The position numbers and the translations under genes were made by a program. The notes beneath the pieces are model-generated. The model was not told where the DNA came from, ran no database searches, and worked only from the letters and a program-made list of their open reading frames with translations. Positions 53,101-63,326 of a stretch of 64,000 nt of DNA are shown in pieces. The stretch spans positions 1-64,000 of the forward strand of contig QPMI01000212.1 of NCBI GenBank assembly GCA_004431415.1, given 5' to 3'. How positions within the stretch are numbered: position 1 is the stretch's first letter; the number at the start of each line of letters is the position of its first letter. The stretch is from Cyanophora paradoxa. Its lineage: Eukaryota; Glaucocystophyceae; Cyanophorales; Cyanophoraceae.

Positions 53101-56100
53101 GCCGAGGAATGAGAAGGGAAGAGAAGTACAAGTGCCAGAGGCAGATCTAGAGCACACATGACGGAGGCGTCGGCAGTGAGGGTCGTCAGCAGAAGGGCTG
53201 GCGCGCTCAATTATGAGCCCAAGACCACCGAAAAGCGAGGATAAATCGAACAGAATTCGAGGCGCACTTAGGATGTATTTGCCGAAGCGGACGCTGTTGG
53301 AGACGCTCTGCAGGCCCACCGTCCAGTACGTGAGGAAGGCGCTGGCATGGGGCGGCGCGCGTGCGTCAGGGGCGGGAAGCAAATCAATCGAAGGAAATCT
53401 TAACGAAGGAAATCGACCGAATGCTTAAGCTCAAGCAAGGCGCAAGTGAAGTTAAGCTAGGTTAGCTAAGTTAAGAGAGTTCAAAGGGGGGCGCACAAGG
53501 CGAGGACCTCGGCGAAGAGGCGGGGGACGTCCGCCAGGACGATGGCGAGGAACCTGGCCGCGAGGCACTGTCAGAGGGAGAGAGGCGGGTCAGGAGCGCA
53601 GGTCACGAAGGCACGGCCACGGTCGAGGCCGCGAGCTGTCCAGCTAGCGCCTATCGGAAGAAGACGAGAAGGAGCGGAGGCCTGGCGGAGGAGGGGGGCG
53701 CCAGGCGGCGGGGCGGTAGGAGCGGTCGGAGAGATAGCATAAGGCAGCTAAGAGACTCTGCCGGAGACGGAGAGGGAGCTTCGCACCACGCGGCGGGGCG
53801 GTAGTAGCGGTCGGCGGCCTCCTTGTAGAGCATGGCGCGGTCGAGGAAGAAGCGCTCCGTCTTGGAGATGGCCGCGAAGCCGAACCCCAGCACCGCCGCC
53901 TGAGGAGAGGGCGGGTCACGTCCGCGCTCGCGTTTCGCTTAAGGCTTAACGGACTGGAGGGCTTGGCTGTCTGGGGCGGGGGGTGGGGGTGGGGTGGGGG
54001 GTGGGGGGGGGGGGGGGGGGGGGGGCTACATGCAGCGCTAGCTGGGCGGGGCGGGCGGGCGGGGGGTATGGTGGTGGTGGTGGGGGGGAGGGCGGGGGGG
54101 TACCTGGAGGAAGGCAACGCGGTTCTGGGCGCCGCGCAGCGTGTCGGAGCTGCTCACGTACAGCGTCCCGATGATGAACGCCATGAAAACCTGCCCGAGG
54201 GCGCGGGGCGCGGGGCTTAGACGCTCGCTAGGCTTAGGGGGAGGGGGGGAAGGGGGGGGGGGGAAGCGCCATCTGGAGGGCGAAGCGGCCGATGTTGGGG
54301 CCCTTGTCGCGGACCAGCAGCTTGGAGAAGCGAACGTAGTTCATCCAGAGCTGGAACCAGAAGGGCCGCGCGAACTCGCCCCGCAGCGGCGCCGCCGGCT
54401 TCTCGAGCGTCCGCCCCTCCGCCTCCGCCTCCGCCACCTCCGCATCGACCCGCCTCGCCTCCGGCGACGCGGCAAAGCTTCGGGCCGGGGCGCGAGCGCG
54501 CGCGTCAGCGAGGGGCGAAGCTCTCGAGGGTGGGTGGTCCCGGCCCTCGCACCGGTCGGCGAGCTGGGAGGAGGTCGGGGCGGGCCCCTGGCCCCGCCAG
54601 AAGGCCTTGCCCGGCTCCTCGGTGACCCACTGCAGGAAGTCCTGCGGGCCCGCAGTCAGATCAGATCAGGGCTGATCAGATCAGATCAGATCAGAAGGGG
54701 CCCTCCGGGCCTCCTTTTGGCTCTCACCTGAGGGGGCATGCCGTGCGGGCGGTGGTAGCCCATGTCGACGAAGTACTTTAGCGCGTCCTGCGTAGGGCCC
54801 TGGTACACCACGCGGCCCGCCGCCAGCATCATCAGCCGGTCTGGGCGGCCACGGCCGGGGCGCCCGGTCAGAGGGCGGCAAAAGCAGGGGTACGGCAGGC
54901 GGCACCGAAGCAGCAGAAGGCCTCCCAGGAGGGCTGGAGGAGGCACGCCATGACGGCGACACCCTCGCTGGCGAACGTCCGCAGCGCGCGGCAGAGGTCC
55001 AGCGTCGCTGTCGCGTCCAGGCCTGCCGAGGAGGGGGTACCGGTGAGAAAAGAAGAGGGGGGGAAGCGCTGGGGGGGGGGGGGGTAACCGTCGGAGGCCT
55101 GGTCCATGAGGATGACGGACTTGAGGCTCGCGACGCCCTCGAGGCCGACGGTCACGCGCCGCTTCTCGCCGCCCGAGACGCCCCGGACCGCCTGGTTACC
55201 GATCTGGGGGTACGCCGTCAACCCAGGGGGGGGAGGGGCGGGAGGGGGCTGAGCGGGGGGAGGGCGGGTACGGGGCGCACGATCGTGTCGGCGACGTGTG
55301 AGAGATTGAGGGACTTCATCGCAACCGTGACCTGCGCTCCTTTAGAGGGCGGCGCCCGAGTCGCAGCGGGGGGTACGGCGCCGGGGCGCCGGCGGACCGC
55401 GTCGGAGACGTGGTGGCTGGTCATGTCGGGAGGCGCCCGCAGGCGCGCGGAGAACTCGAAGGCCTCCCGCACGGTCATCAGCGCTGCGGAGAGCAAAGGG
55501 ACCGAAATCAGCGGGGAGGGAGGGGGGGGGGGGGGGAATATGGGGGGTTCGCGCACGGTAGTGCTCGTCGGACTGCTCGACCAGCGCGACGCTGCGGTGG
55601 TATGTGTGACCCGGCGCTTCGCCGTTCAGAAGGACCTGGGGCGGAGCGGGGTCAGGGGGTGGGCCGGGCCGGGGCGCGGGGCGGCGCTCGCCTCGCCGCT
55701 TATGGTCCCCTCTGAGAGCTCCGACGTTTGGCGCGCGAGGATCTTAAGGAGCGTCGACTGCGCGGGGCGTTGTCAGCGGCGGCGGAGGCGACGGCGGCGA
55801 CGGCGGCGACGGGGGGGGGGGGGGGGGGGTACGGGGCGGCGCGCCTTTCCAGAGCGGGGTCCGCCAAGAAGAAGCGTGGCGGAGCCGGGCGACACGCATC
55901 CCGTCACGTCCTTTAGAACGTTCACCGCCCGCTTCTCCGCGCGCCGAAACGGGTTCGAGAACTGCGCCGCGGGACTCGGCACGTGAATACGGGTCCACGC
56001 TGCTCCGCTCTGCGCATGCGCGCGCGCGTCGCCGCGCACCGCGCTGGCGAGCGTGTGCGCCTCGCGGGATGCCTTGGAGGCCTTGATGCTGAAGGAGACG

Positions 56101-56553
56101 TTGCGGAAAGTGAGGAAGCTCCGCCCGTGGTCGAAGCCGGCCTCCCGCAGCCGCCGCGCGGCCTCCACGACCAGCGAGACGCGCCGCGGGTCGTACACGG
56201 GCGGGAGGGCGAGCGCGTGCTCCAGCGACACGCGCGTGGCGTCGATGAACTTCGCATCGGCGGTCGAGAACGGCACCGGCGTGCCGCCCGAGCGCGGCGA
56301 GTCGCTGGAGTCGCTTTCCGAGCTCGAGCCTGGGGCGCATACGCGTGAGGACTTGCGCGCGCCGAAAAGGGCGCGGGCGCGGGCACGCACCCTTTAGCTT
56401 CACGATCTGGACCGTAACATTGCCGGCCGGCCCGGCCGGCCCGCGCATATGCATGCGGACGTGCGGCGCGCCCGCCGCGGCCGCGAACTCATGGTCTTGC
56501 AACGGAGCCGGGGCCGGGGGCTGCGCGCCGCGGCGCTCGCCCGCACTCACCAT
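47132..56553 (-). CDS. Full-size ABCG (PDR-type) ATP-binding cassette transporter
   Basis: A pleiotropic-drug-resistance type exporter with reverse order NBD-TMD-NBD-TMD. From the start near 56553: [20 protein letters not shown] (first, degenerate Walker A, about 55870), ALVEQSD (Q-loop), [20 protein letters not shown] (about 55420-55480), [19 protein letters not shown] (signature, about 55140-55190), [10 protein letters not shown] (Walker B with Gln-Ala after Asp), GRVVYQGP, the first membrane domain ([18 protein letters not shown], about 53810-53860), then the second [13 protein letters not shown] (about 51787-51815), [20 protein letters not shown] (about 51640-51705), the switch region [20 protein letters not shown] (about 50860-50920), and the second membrane domain ([18 protein letters not shown]; last exon [19 protein letters not shown], stop 47132-47134). 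About 30 introns, several holding inverted-repeat insertions described separately. Confidence 0.85.
48121..48146. repeat. (TA)n microsatellite in an ABCG intron
   Basis: About 13 TA units in an otherwise GC-rich intron. Confidence 0.9.
48709..48990. repeat. 130-bp tandem duplication with short inverted-repeat elements in an ABCG intron
   Basis: The exon-edge sequence GATCCAGTAGACCATGACGA occurs at 48705, 48835 and 48965 (period 130). Between copies lie two 90-bp units, 48722-48811 and 48852-48941, each starting GAGAGATAG and ending CTATCTCTC, so each has 9-bp inverted termini. A more decayed unit precedes them (about 48640-48700). The third copy of the edge is the true exon (VMVYWIA on minus). 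Confidence 0.7.
49968..50277. mobile_element. 310-bp perfect foldback element in an ABCG intron
   Basis: Two 144-base arms (49968-50111 and 50134-50277) are exact reverse complements around a 22-base loop rich in CT. CGGCGGGGC lies just outside both ends (49958-49966 and 50280-50288), a possible target duplication, though this word recurs locally. The unit has no coding capacity. It has the structure of a MITE or foldback element, lying in an intron of about 640 bases. Confidence 0.8.
50300..50402. repeat. 14-bp duplicated donor-site sequence flanking an AT-rich insert
   Basis: CACCGATGACGAAG (50300-50313) and CACCGATGGCGAAG (50389-50402) differ by one base. The second is the exon end plus donor on minus (FAIG|GT). 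The 75 bases between contain CTAATTATAAGGCTAAATT, similar to the 48.7-kb elements. Confidence 0.6.
51959..52146. mobile_element. 160-bp palindromic insertion inside the second NBD exon of the ABCG gene
   Basis: Arms 51972-52042 and 52058-52128 (71 bases each) are perfect complements around a 15-base loop. Outside them the 14-bp word CGCCGGAGCGGCAG occurs at 51959-51972 and 52133-52146. On minus, removing one copy of the word plus the palindrome gives an uninterrupted [10 protein letters not shown] that leads directly into [10 protein letters not shown] at the next exon, as in every PDR transporter. As it stands the insert carries an in-frame TAG. No GT or AG lies in the duplicated word, so exact removal could not use standard splice sites. 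Confidence 0.75.
53706..53814. repeat. 24-bp duplicated exon edge flanking an inverted-repeat-like insert
   Basis: CGGCGGGGCGGTAGGAGCGG... at 53706-53729 and 53791-53814 match at 23 of 24 bases. The second copy is the exon end (DRYYRPAAW on minus). The insert starts GAGAGATAGCATAAGGCAGC and includes AAGAGACTCTGCC, resembling one arm of the 51.97-kb palindrome. Confidence 0.6.
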
Positions 56554-57150
56554 GGCAACTTTCGACGATGGCCGCAGAGGAGCAGCTTGCTAGCAACTTC
56601 AAGGCAAATGGCTGCAGCTGCGAGGGCAACAACGACAGGCGCTGTCGCACGCAAGCGCAACATGCGCATGCTCTCCGCCCATCGGGCCAACGTACCGGCT
56701 GCCGTGACCGAGCTCGCAATTCGCATCATTTTGGGGTACAACAAAGGTTTGGGGTACAACAAACTTTTGTCGTCATGTTTGGGTACGACGATTTCGGCGT
56801 GCTCCCTTCCGAGCTCGCTCGCGGCGGCCGCGGCCGCGGCTGCGGCTTAAAATTTATATTACGGCAGGATCGACACGCTGGCTACTCAAGATCACACACG
56901 CGGTCACCCCGAATCCCAAGTTCGAATCCCGACCGAAACTTTCAGCGATCGACGCGTGCACGCGGTTACGAGCCCGCCGATCTCCGAGCTCCGAAGCGCA
57001 ACCAACGCCCTGAGCTTGTTAGATAAGGCCGGAATAGCACCTTGTCGCGTCCCCGGGCGAGCCGTGTGAGCTTCGGACCGTCGGCGCGCGCGGCCTTAAG
57101 CTTAGGCCGCGGCTGCCTGCGGGGCCGGCCGGCCTTTCGACGTTCGCTCC
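56554..57150. other. Upstream region of the ABCG gene
   Basis: No supported gene. GGGGTACAACAAA occurs twice (56734 and 56752). It presumably holds the transporter promoter. Confidence 0.35.
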
Positions 57151-57305
57151 TTGCTCCTTCACGGCGTCGGGGCAGTTCCTCGGAGAGCGGTACAAGAAAG
57201 CATATTATGGCGTCGACGTCGCGGCAGAAACAGGTGAACATCGGTATCAACCTTTTGAACGCGTGCTCCTTACGCGATCCTAACTCAGGCTGACGCTGCA
57301 CCATG

Positions 57306-57735
57306 GCCATCTGGCCCGCGCGCCGTCGACGTCGGCTATTTCGCTGGAAAGAAGTTGGGAAGCGAAGCGCGTGCTGGCTTGGAGAAGGCTGGAAGGGATG
57401 TGCGAAGCGGGATTGAGGATGCCGGCAGAGACGTGCGGAACGGCTTATATGTTGTGCGTAGTCGGTCGGCTCTTTCCCGACGATTGCGGATACTGCCTCA
57501 CGGTCCCTAGCTGGCCTCGCAGGTCGGTGCCGGCCTCGTTTTGGCTGCAGTGGTGCGCGAGTTTGGCGCCCACCTCCGGACCCGTTCACGTGGTCCACGA
57601 GGAAAAGGATCCCAAGCCGGAGACGTCGTCAAGGCGACCCTGAAGAAGACCAAGGACACTCTTGGTGTGTTGCATCGTTGCATGCTGCCAGGCTGCACGA
57701 GGCGCACTGTTGATAATGCGTTTCTCGCAGCCTAA
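57306..57735 (+). CDS. Small helical-repeat protein with one membrane segment
   Basis: Plus-strand exons: YFAGKKLGSEARAGLEKAG followed by an 11-residue repeat (RDVRSGIEDAG, RDVRNGLYVV) at about 57340-57450, then, after a possible intron ending CTCGCAG at about 57521, VGAGLVLAAVVREFGAHLRT and a basic tail with VVKATLKKTKDTLGVLH to a TAA at 57733-57735. The plan (amphipathic helix, short hydrophobic helix, charged tail) resembles the gene at 63327. The start is unknown. Confidence 0.3.
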
Positions 57736-57889
57736 GTCGCAGGCCCGCGGTCTTGAGGTCTCGGTCGGCCCCGCCCCTAGTACCTGCCTCGGTGCGCAAC
57801 TTCCTTTGAGTAGTTGTGGGCCTGACTGATCTTTCAGGCTGCGTTGGCGGGCCTGGCGCACTGGGTGGACAGGGCTCCCTCTTGAGCTG

Positions 57890-58545
57890 ACCGCAGGCTA
57901 CAGCTACAGGAGGGAATGGAGCTTCTGTCTTTCTGTCGTTCTCCAGCAGATGCCGCATTGTTCGGGCGGGGGCGAAGGAGCTATAGGAAGAGGGTAGGGG
58001 GGGGGGGGGGGGGGGGGGGCTTGGAGACTAGCTATAGAGGGGACTGCAGATGGGTGCCTTCATCGTTCCGGGAGTCCGGCGGGCGGGGGCGGGAGGGCGG
58101 CTAGGCGGCGGATCCGAAGCCGGAGGCGGCGCGGGGGGCGGCGGAGGCGACGTGGTGGAGGGGCCGGCCGCGGGCCCCCGGCCACTCCGCCGCCCTCGCC
58201 TCCGCCAGCAGCTCCAGCGCCTCCGCCAGCAGCTCCAGGGCCCCTCAGATCAGATCAGATCAGATCTGATCTGATCTGAGCGCACCGCGGGCGAAGGCGG
58301 CGTTGTCGAAGTAGACGCGGCGCCGGCGGGCCTCCCGCGCGGCGGCGAGGGCCGCCCGCAGCGCCGCGAGGCGCCCCGGGGCTCCGGCCCCCGCCGCCAG
58401 CGCCACCGCCGCGTCCTCGTGCCGTAGTACGCCTGCGCGGAGCAAATTAAACGAAGGCGCCCCGGCCCGCGCCTCAGCTGCATGCAGAGGCCGCGGGAGA
58501 AGGCGCGGAGGCGGGGCGGGGCGGGGCCGGGCGGGCCTTGATCAT
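57890..58545 (-). CDS. Partial duplicate of the coiled-coil gene (C-terminal exons), copy 1
   Basis: Minus-strand exons closely matching 60200-60800: HEDAAVALAAGAGAPGRLAA and REARRRRVYFDNAAFARGA (about 58290-58430), then LEALELLAEALELLAEARAA (about 58190-58240). Between them is a GATC-rich splice region (CAGATCAGATCAGATCAGAT, 58245-58280). A poly-G run at 57997-58018 marks an intron. The end of the gene is unclear; GACCGCAGGCTACAGCTAC at 57889 is shared with the other copy. It may be a duplicate fragment rather than a full gene. Confidence 0.35.
58085..58545. repeat. Segmental duplication, copy 1
   Basis: High similarity to 60318-60790, including the exons, the GATC-rich intron edge and the trailing GCGGGAGAAGGCGCGG. 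Confidence 0.7.
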
Positions 58546-59253
58546 GAGGCTGGCCATGGGGAAGATGGGGGGCGCCAGGTCCGACGTCGACGTCGACCCC
58601 GCCGGCGCCCCGGCCCGTCCTATAGCTAGGCCTCCTCGATCGAGCTCGTCCTCGGGGGCGGCGGCCGCCCGGACTCCGGGACGATGGAGGCCAGCTAGGC
58701 GGCGATCGCGATGCGCGACACGGCTAGCGCTCATGATCACCATACGCTCCGCCGGCATATGCATGGTCACCATCGGCGCCGGCACGCCGGCGCCTGGCCT
58801 GCGCATGCCACAGCTAGCGCTGCAGGCTGCTCGGCCTGCCATGCCTATAGCTCAGCGGCTATAGCTAGCTTTATATATAGCTATAGGCCCTAGGCCTGCC
58901 TGATCATATGCATATGCATGACGTCGACCGGCGGGGCCGCCGGGGCGGGGCGGGCGCACCGCCCCAGGCTGCCTCGGCGACCCTTGTGTGCGAGTTATAC
59001 CGCGGTAGCTATAGCAGCCGGGCTCGCATGCGCACGCGCATGCGCAGCTGCAGGCTCGATCCGAGGCTGCATGCATGCGCATGCATGCAGGAGCGGGTTT
59101 AGACGCACGAGCACGCGGCTGGGCTGGGTTAAAGAATGCTCCGAGAGCTCAGCTACGTACGCGTGTGCGGCGCGGCGGCTGTACATGTCCGCTGCTGTCG
59201 GCTGTGGGGGGTATAGGCCTTGTTTGCCTTCATTGGGAGGTCGACGTCGGCCG
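58546..59253. other. GC-rich spacer and promoter of the gene at 59254
   Basis: No supported gene up to about 59090. 59090-59253 matches the divergent promoter at 35940-36080 in long patches and contains the shared GCTGTGGGGGGTATAGG word at 59203. Confidence 0.4.
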
Positions 59254-59757
59254 CAATGGACGAGAGCCTTCAAGCCCGTGTCCAGGCGGCTTACAATCAC
59301 GTTCCGGACCCGAAACAGCAAGAGGAGTTGCGGGAGTTCATCCTCGCCTTCGGGCGCTGCTGCCATCCTGACGGTGCGTGCTGCCGGGCCATGGAGTTAA
59401 GCACACCGCGGTCGGCTCTTTTTAAGGAGCGGGGAAGTTCAATAAACCTCGATAAGTGGTGATAAGAGCCCCGAGTGTCGATAAGTTGGCGGCGCGGCGC
59501 GCTGCTCAGCGGTTGTGGCAACGCGCTGGGGCGCAATTGTGGTTAAACCGTTGTGGCTCCAAATTGCGCTCCAAATTGACGAAGCTCGAAGCCCGGGCAT
59601 GCCTGCTGCACGAGGATCGCTCTAGATCTGACGGGCGGCATATGCATATTGCATGCAGAGACCGATCCGGTCAAGTTAACCGAGGCCTTTTTCCGGGCCA
59701 CGATCTTCAAGGAGGGGCTGCCACCGGGACTTCCATGGCCGAGTGCGTGACTGCTTG
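59254..59757 (+). CDS. Short protein of unknown function, first exon well supported
   Basis: ATG 59254 opens MDESLQARVQAAYNHVPDPK and runs to GRCCHPDG at a GTGCGT donor (about 59374). A second exon may follow a CTCAG near 59510 (RLWQRAGAQLWLNRCGSKL). It sits behind a promoter related to the one used by the F-box gene. No family recognised. Confidence 0.3.
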
Positions 59758-60059
59758 ATCATGATTCTAGGCTTAATTCTAGCTTGCGCCGCGGCGCGTA
59801 CGTCTCCATCGGCGCGGCCGGCTGATGAAGACCCGTCCGTCGATCGTAGGCCGCCTCTGGGAGCAGAGCTCGGCGTCGACGCCGGCTTCGCATACTGTGG
59901 CTGGCAATTCACAAACATAGCCGTTTGAATTGTATATACGTAGGTTTTTCTGACAGGCTCAAGAAGTGCAAGCAAAAATGCATATGGAGGCAGCAGGGAT
60001 CGGAGCTCGAGGAGAAATTAAAGAAAGAATTCGAAAGAGAGAGGGATCCCACGAAAGCT

Positions 60060-62460
60060 AGCTATAGCTAGCTGACCGCAGGCTACAGCTACGTGTATAC
60101 AGGAGCGCGCTTGCGAAGGGGTGAGCCTCGGGGGCCCCCGCCCCCTGCGGCCCCCCCGCGGTAGGAAATGGACCGTCACTCTTTCTGTCTTTCCCCAGCA
60201 GCGATGCCGCATGGTTCGGGCGGGGGCGGGGGCGAGGGAGGGAGGGGGCAGGAGGGGGGGGGGGGGGGGGGGGGGGGGGAGCTTGGGGACTGGAGGGGAC
60301 TGCAGCTGGGTGCTTTCCTCGCTCCGGGAGTCCGGCGGGCGGGGGCGGGGGGCGGCTAGGCGGCGGGGGCGGCGGGCCGGAGGCGGCGCGGGAGGCGGCG
60401 GGGGCGACGTGGTGGAGGGGCCGGCCGCGGGCCCCCGGCCACTCCGCCGCCCTCGCCTCCGCCAGCAGCTCCAGCGCCGCCTCCACCCCTGGCCCCGGGC
60501 CCCTCAGATCAGATCAGATCAGATCAGATCTGATCTGAGCGCACCGCGGGCGAAGGCGGCGTTGTCGAAGTAGCCGCGGCGGGCCTCCCGCGCGGCGGCG
60601 AGGGCCGCCCGCAGCGCCGCGAGGCGCCCGGGGCTCCGGCCCCCGCCGCCAGCGCCACCGCCGCGTCCTCGTACGCCTGCGCGGAGCAAACGAAGGCGCC
60701 CCGGCCCGCGCCTCACAGACCGCGGGAGAAGGCGCGGGGGCGGTGCGGGGCGGGGCGGGGCGGGCCTTGCAATTGAGGCTGGGGACGATGGGGGGCGCCG
60801 GGCCCGACCCGCCGGGCCGGTTTTGAGGCGGTTCTGCTCGGCGATGGAGGGGACCTCGGCGCAGAGGCGGTTCTGCTCGGCGCAGAGGAGCGCGCGCCGC
60901 CTGGCGAAGAGCTCCCCGTCGAGGCGGGCCCGCTCCGTCCGCCGGGCCCTGCGAGAGAGCCGCCGGCCGCGGGCGCGAGCGCCGCGCACACCCTTGCAGA
61001 GGTCGATCTGCGATCGCGAAGGGAGGCGCGTTAGCGCGTGCGCGGGGCGCAGAAAGGTCATACTCAGGCGCATTGTTTGCGAGATTTCTTCTATATATAG
61101 CTATGGTCGCGAGCGCCGCGAACTTTGCAGAACGGGCGCTAGTCTTCTAGTCTCCTAGTCTTCTGCTGCTAGCTATAGACTAGACTTCGGCCCCGCGGCC
61201 AACCGGCCCCGTCCCGCCCCGCCCCGCCCGCCCCGCGCGGACCATCTCCGTCGTCTTCGCGCTGACAAGCGTCGTGAGGTGCTGCATTTCCGCTCCGCAG
61301 CCGCTGGCTCTCCGCGAACGACTCCGAAGTCTGCTCCAAAGTCTGGGCCGGGGTACGGGTGCGAGCGGGGTGGGGGGTACACCTTGCGCTCGTACGTGAC
61401 GTGGACCTCGAGGAGGCCCTGGCCCGGGCCCCTTCGCCTTCCACTTCTGCTACCCGAGGTTCAGCTGGATGCGTACCCCCGGCGCTTGGAACTCTGCGCG
61501 GGGCGTTGGCGAAGCTAAGGCGCAGTCGGCGGCGCCGGCCGCCGCCGCCGCCGCGCGCGTACCCGTGTTGATGCGCTCCCAGGGGATTTCGTAGCACCCC
61601 GGGAAATCGTTCTGCACGGCGGGCCGGCTGCAAATCAGACCGAGGAGCTCGAGGACGAGGGGTACGTGCGCAGAGGACGCTCGCGGGGGAGGGGGGGGTA
61701 CGTGCCTGGAGGATGTCCTGGTCCATGACGCGGAACGTCAGCTTGGGGTCCTTTCTTCCCGTTCTCGTCCAGGAAGCTGCGGGCGGGCCGGGGCGGCGGG
61801 CCGGGGGGTACGCCGCAATTCGGCTAGCTTCGAATTCGAATGCACAAGCGCGGACCTCGGTGCGGAGCTCCTGCTGCGGGGAGAGGGGGGGGAGGGGGGA
61901 GGGGGGGATGGGGGAGGGGGGGGTAGGGGTCGTTGCGGGTACAGGCGCGGGCGATCGCGAGGAGGGTTACGTGTGCTGCCGGCCTTGTTTACGGGCACGA
62001 AGCGGAGGATGACCTGAGGGGGTACATGGATGGCGGCGGCGCGGGGTAAGCGTGCGGTGGGGGTACGGGCGCACGTAGAGGTCGCGCAGTCCGTTCACAT
62101 CCTCCGACTTGCGTCGCGCGAACGGATCGCGCGCATCTTGCAGCGCCGCGGTGCGGGGCTGCAGCTGGCCCGTGAGGGCGCGGCGCGGCACGGTGCAGCG
62201 GCGGCGGACCGTCTGGAATTGCGGTTACTTGCACGCAGTTGTTCAAGCCGCGATGCTCTGCCGAGACGAGCACGCGCTGCGCCTCGCGGGTCGGGCCTGC
62301 AGCTGGGCCCGGGCCGCGGCGCTCGGGGCCGGGCGCGTGATCTGCTCGCGGAGGACTTTGTCCTCTTGCTCCAGCCGCCATGGCCAGCTCTGCGCGCTTG
62401 ATCATGAGCTCGACTCGGCGAAGGAGGGCGCTCCGAGAAGCTATGTTCACCTCTATCGCT
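60060..62460 (-). CDS. Coiled-coil and C2-like multi-exon protein, copy 2 of the duplicated region
   Basis: Minus-strand exon-like segments in order: REQITRPAPSAAARAQLQAR (about 62290-62370), RKSEDVNGLRDLYVR (about 62070-62115), QVILRFVPVNKAGS (about 61975-62015), a segment FLDENGKK / DPKLTFRVMDQDILQ (about 61705-61780, with a one-base frame change between the two parts), QNDFPGCYEIPWERINTG (about 61565-61620), LFARRRALLCAEQNRLCAEV (about 60850-60915, coiled coil), EDAAVALAAGAGAPGRLAAL (about 60610-60680) and LEAALELLAEARAAEWPG (about 60440-60490). The last exon near 60100-60160 (GPQGAGAPEAHPFASA) matches the end of the EF-hand gene at 32640 (GPQGAGAPESQPFASA). The DPKLTFRVMDQD segment is C2-like at best. 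No family was named. Confidence 0.4.
60318..60790. repeat. Segmental duplication, copy 2
   Basis: Second copy of the unit at 58085-58545, about 2.2 kb apart in the same orientation. It differs by small indels, for example CGCGGCGCCGGCGGG against CGCGGCGGG. Confidence 0.7.
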
Positions 62461-63326
62461 GCAGCTCCGCGACACGCGCTGTCAGTTTAGTCCGCCGTGT
62501 ACGCCGGCTGCCCGTAGGGACCGCCGCCGGGGACGTGGGGCCCGCGGTGGGGGCCGCGGCCGGCAACGGCAGCCGCTGAGCGGACGCCACAAAATGACTA
62601 AGGTCTGCACGTGACCGCCATGAACGTGCACGTTCGAGCACGAGAACGTGCACACGGACGCCGCTGCGAAGCGCGGCTCAGGACACGCGCGCTCGAGAAA
62701 GGAGGATCGAGCAGCGGAGAAAACGCCTCGAGCTCGCTGGATATCGATGCTTATACTTGATCCTTTGTTGCGCTGGCCGGATCCTCGGATGCTCTCGATA
62801 TTGTACCCCAGGCTCATCCAGCCAGGACCAGCCTGGACCAGCCAGGACCAGCCTCCAGGCTCTCGAGAAGCAGGCTAGCTGCAGCAGTTGCCTCGCTCCA
62901 GCGTGAGCGTCTGATCCGCTTCGGCATCAGCTGCCTCACTCCTCTTGCCTTCCGCGGGTCGCCTCACAACCGCGCGCGCGCGGGTACGGTCCGCGTTGGC
63001 ATTGACGTTAAACGTTCTTCCAGCCGCGAGTCCGCCTGGGCGTTAACGTCGTTCTTTTGTTCGATACACCCTCTAGATCTCACAGGCTTCTCGTTCGACA
63101 GGCACCTAGACGACGACTTCGCCATGTCAAGGCTTCTGCAAGGTTCTTGGCCATCTTCCGATCTTGTTGATCGCACAGCCGGATCGGCTGTACATGTGCT
63201 TGCAAGGTTCACAGCTGGAGATGCACCCGTCGTCGTCGCTGTGCGCGTACGCGTTCTCCTTCAGCTTGATCATGAGCTCGCTGCTATAGCTACCTTCTTG
63301 GCTGATCCAGCGAGTATTTACTGCAC
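62461..63326. other. Spacer before the last gene
   Basis: No gene can be supported. A minisatellite of CCAGGACCAGCCTGGACCAG units lies at 62819-62865. Tandem ACGTTAA words occur at 63003-63045. Confidence 0.4.

Noticed and set aside
56915-56950. Second tRNA T-arm-like stretch (AAGTTCGAATCCCGACC)
   Set aside because: No complementary stem or acceptor arm can be drawn; a chance match.
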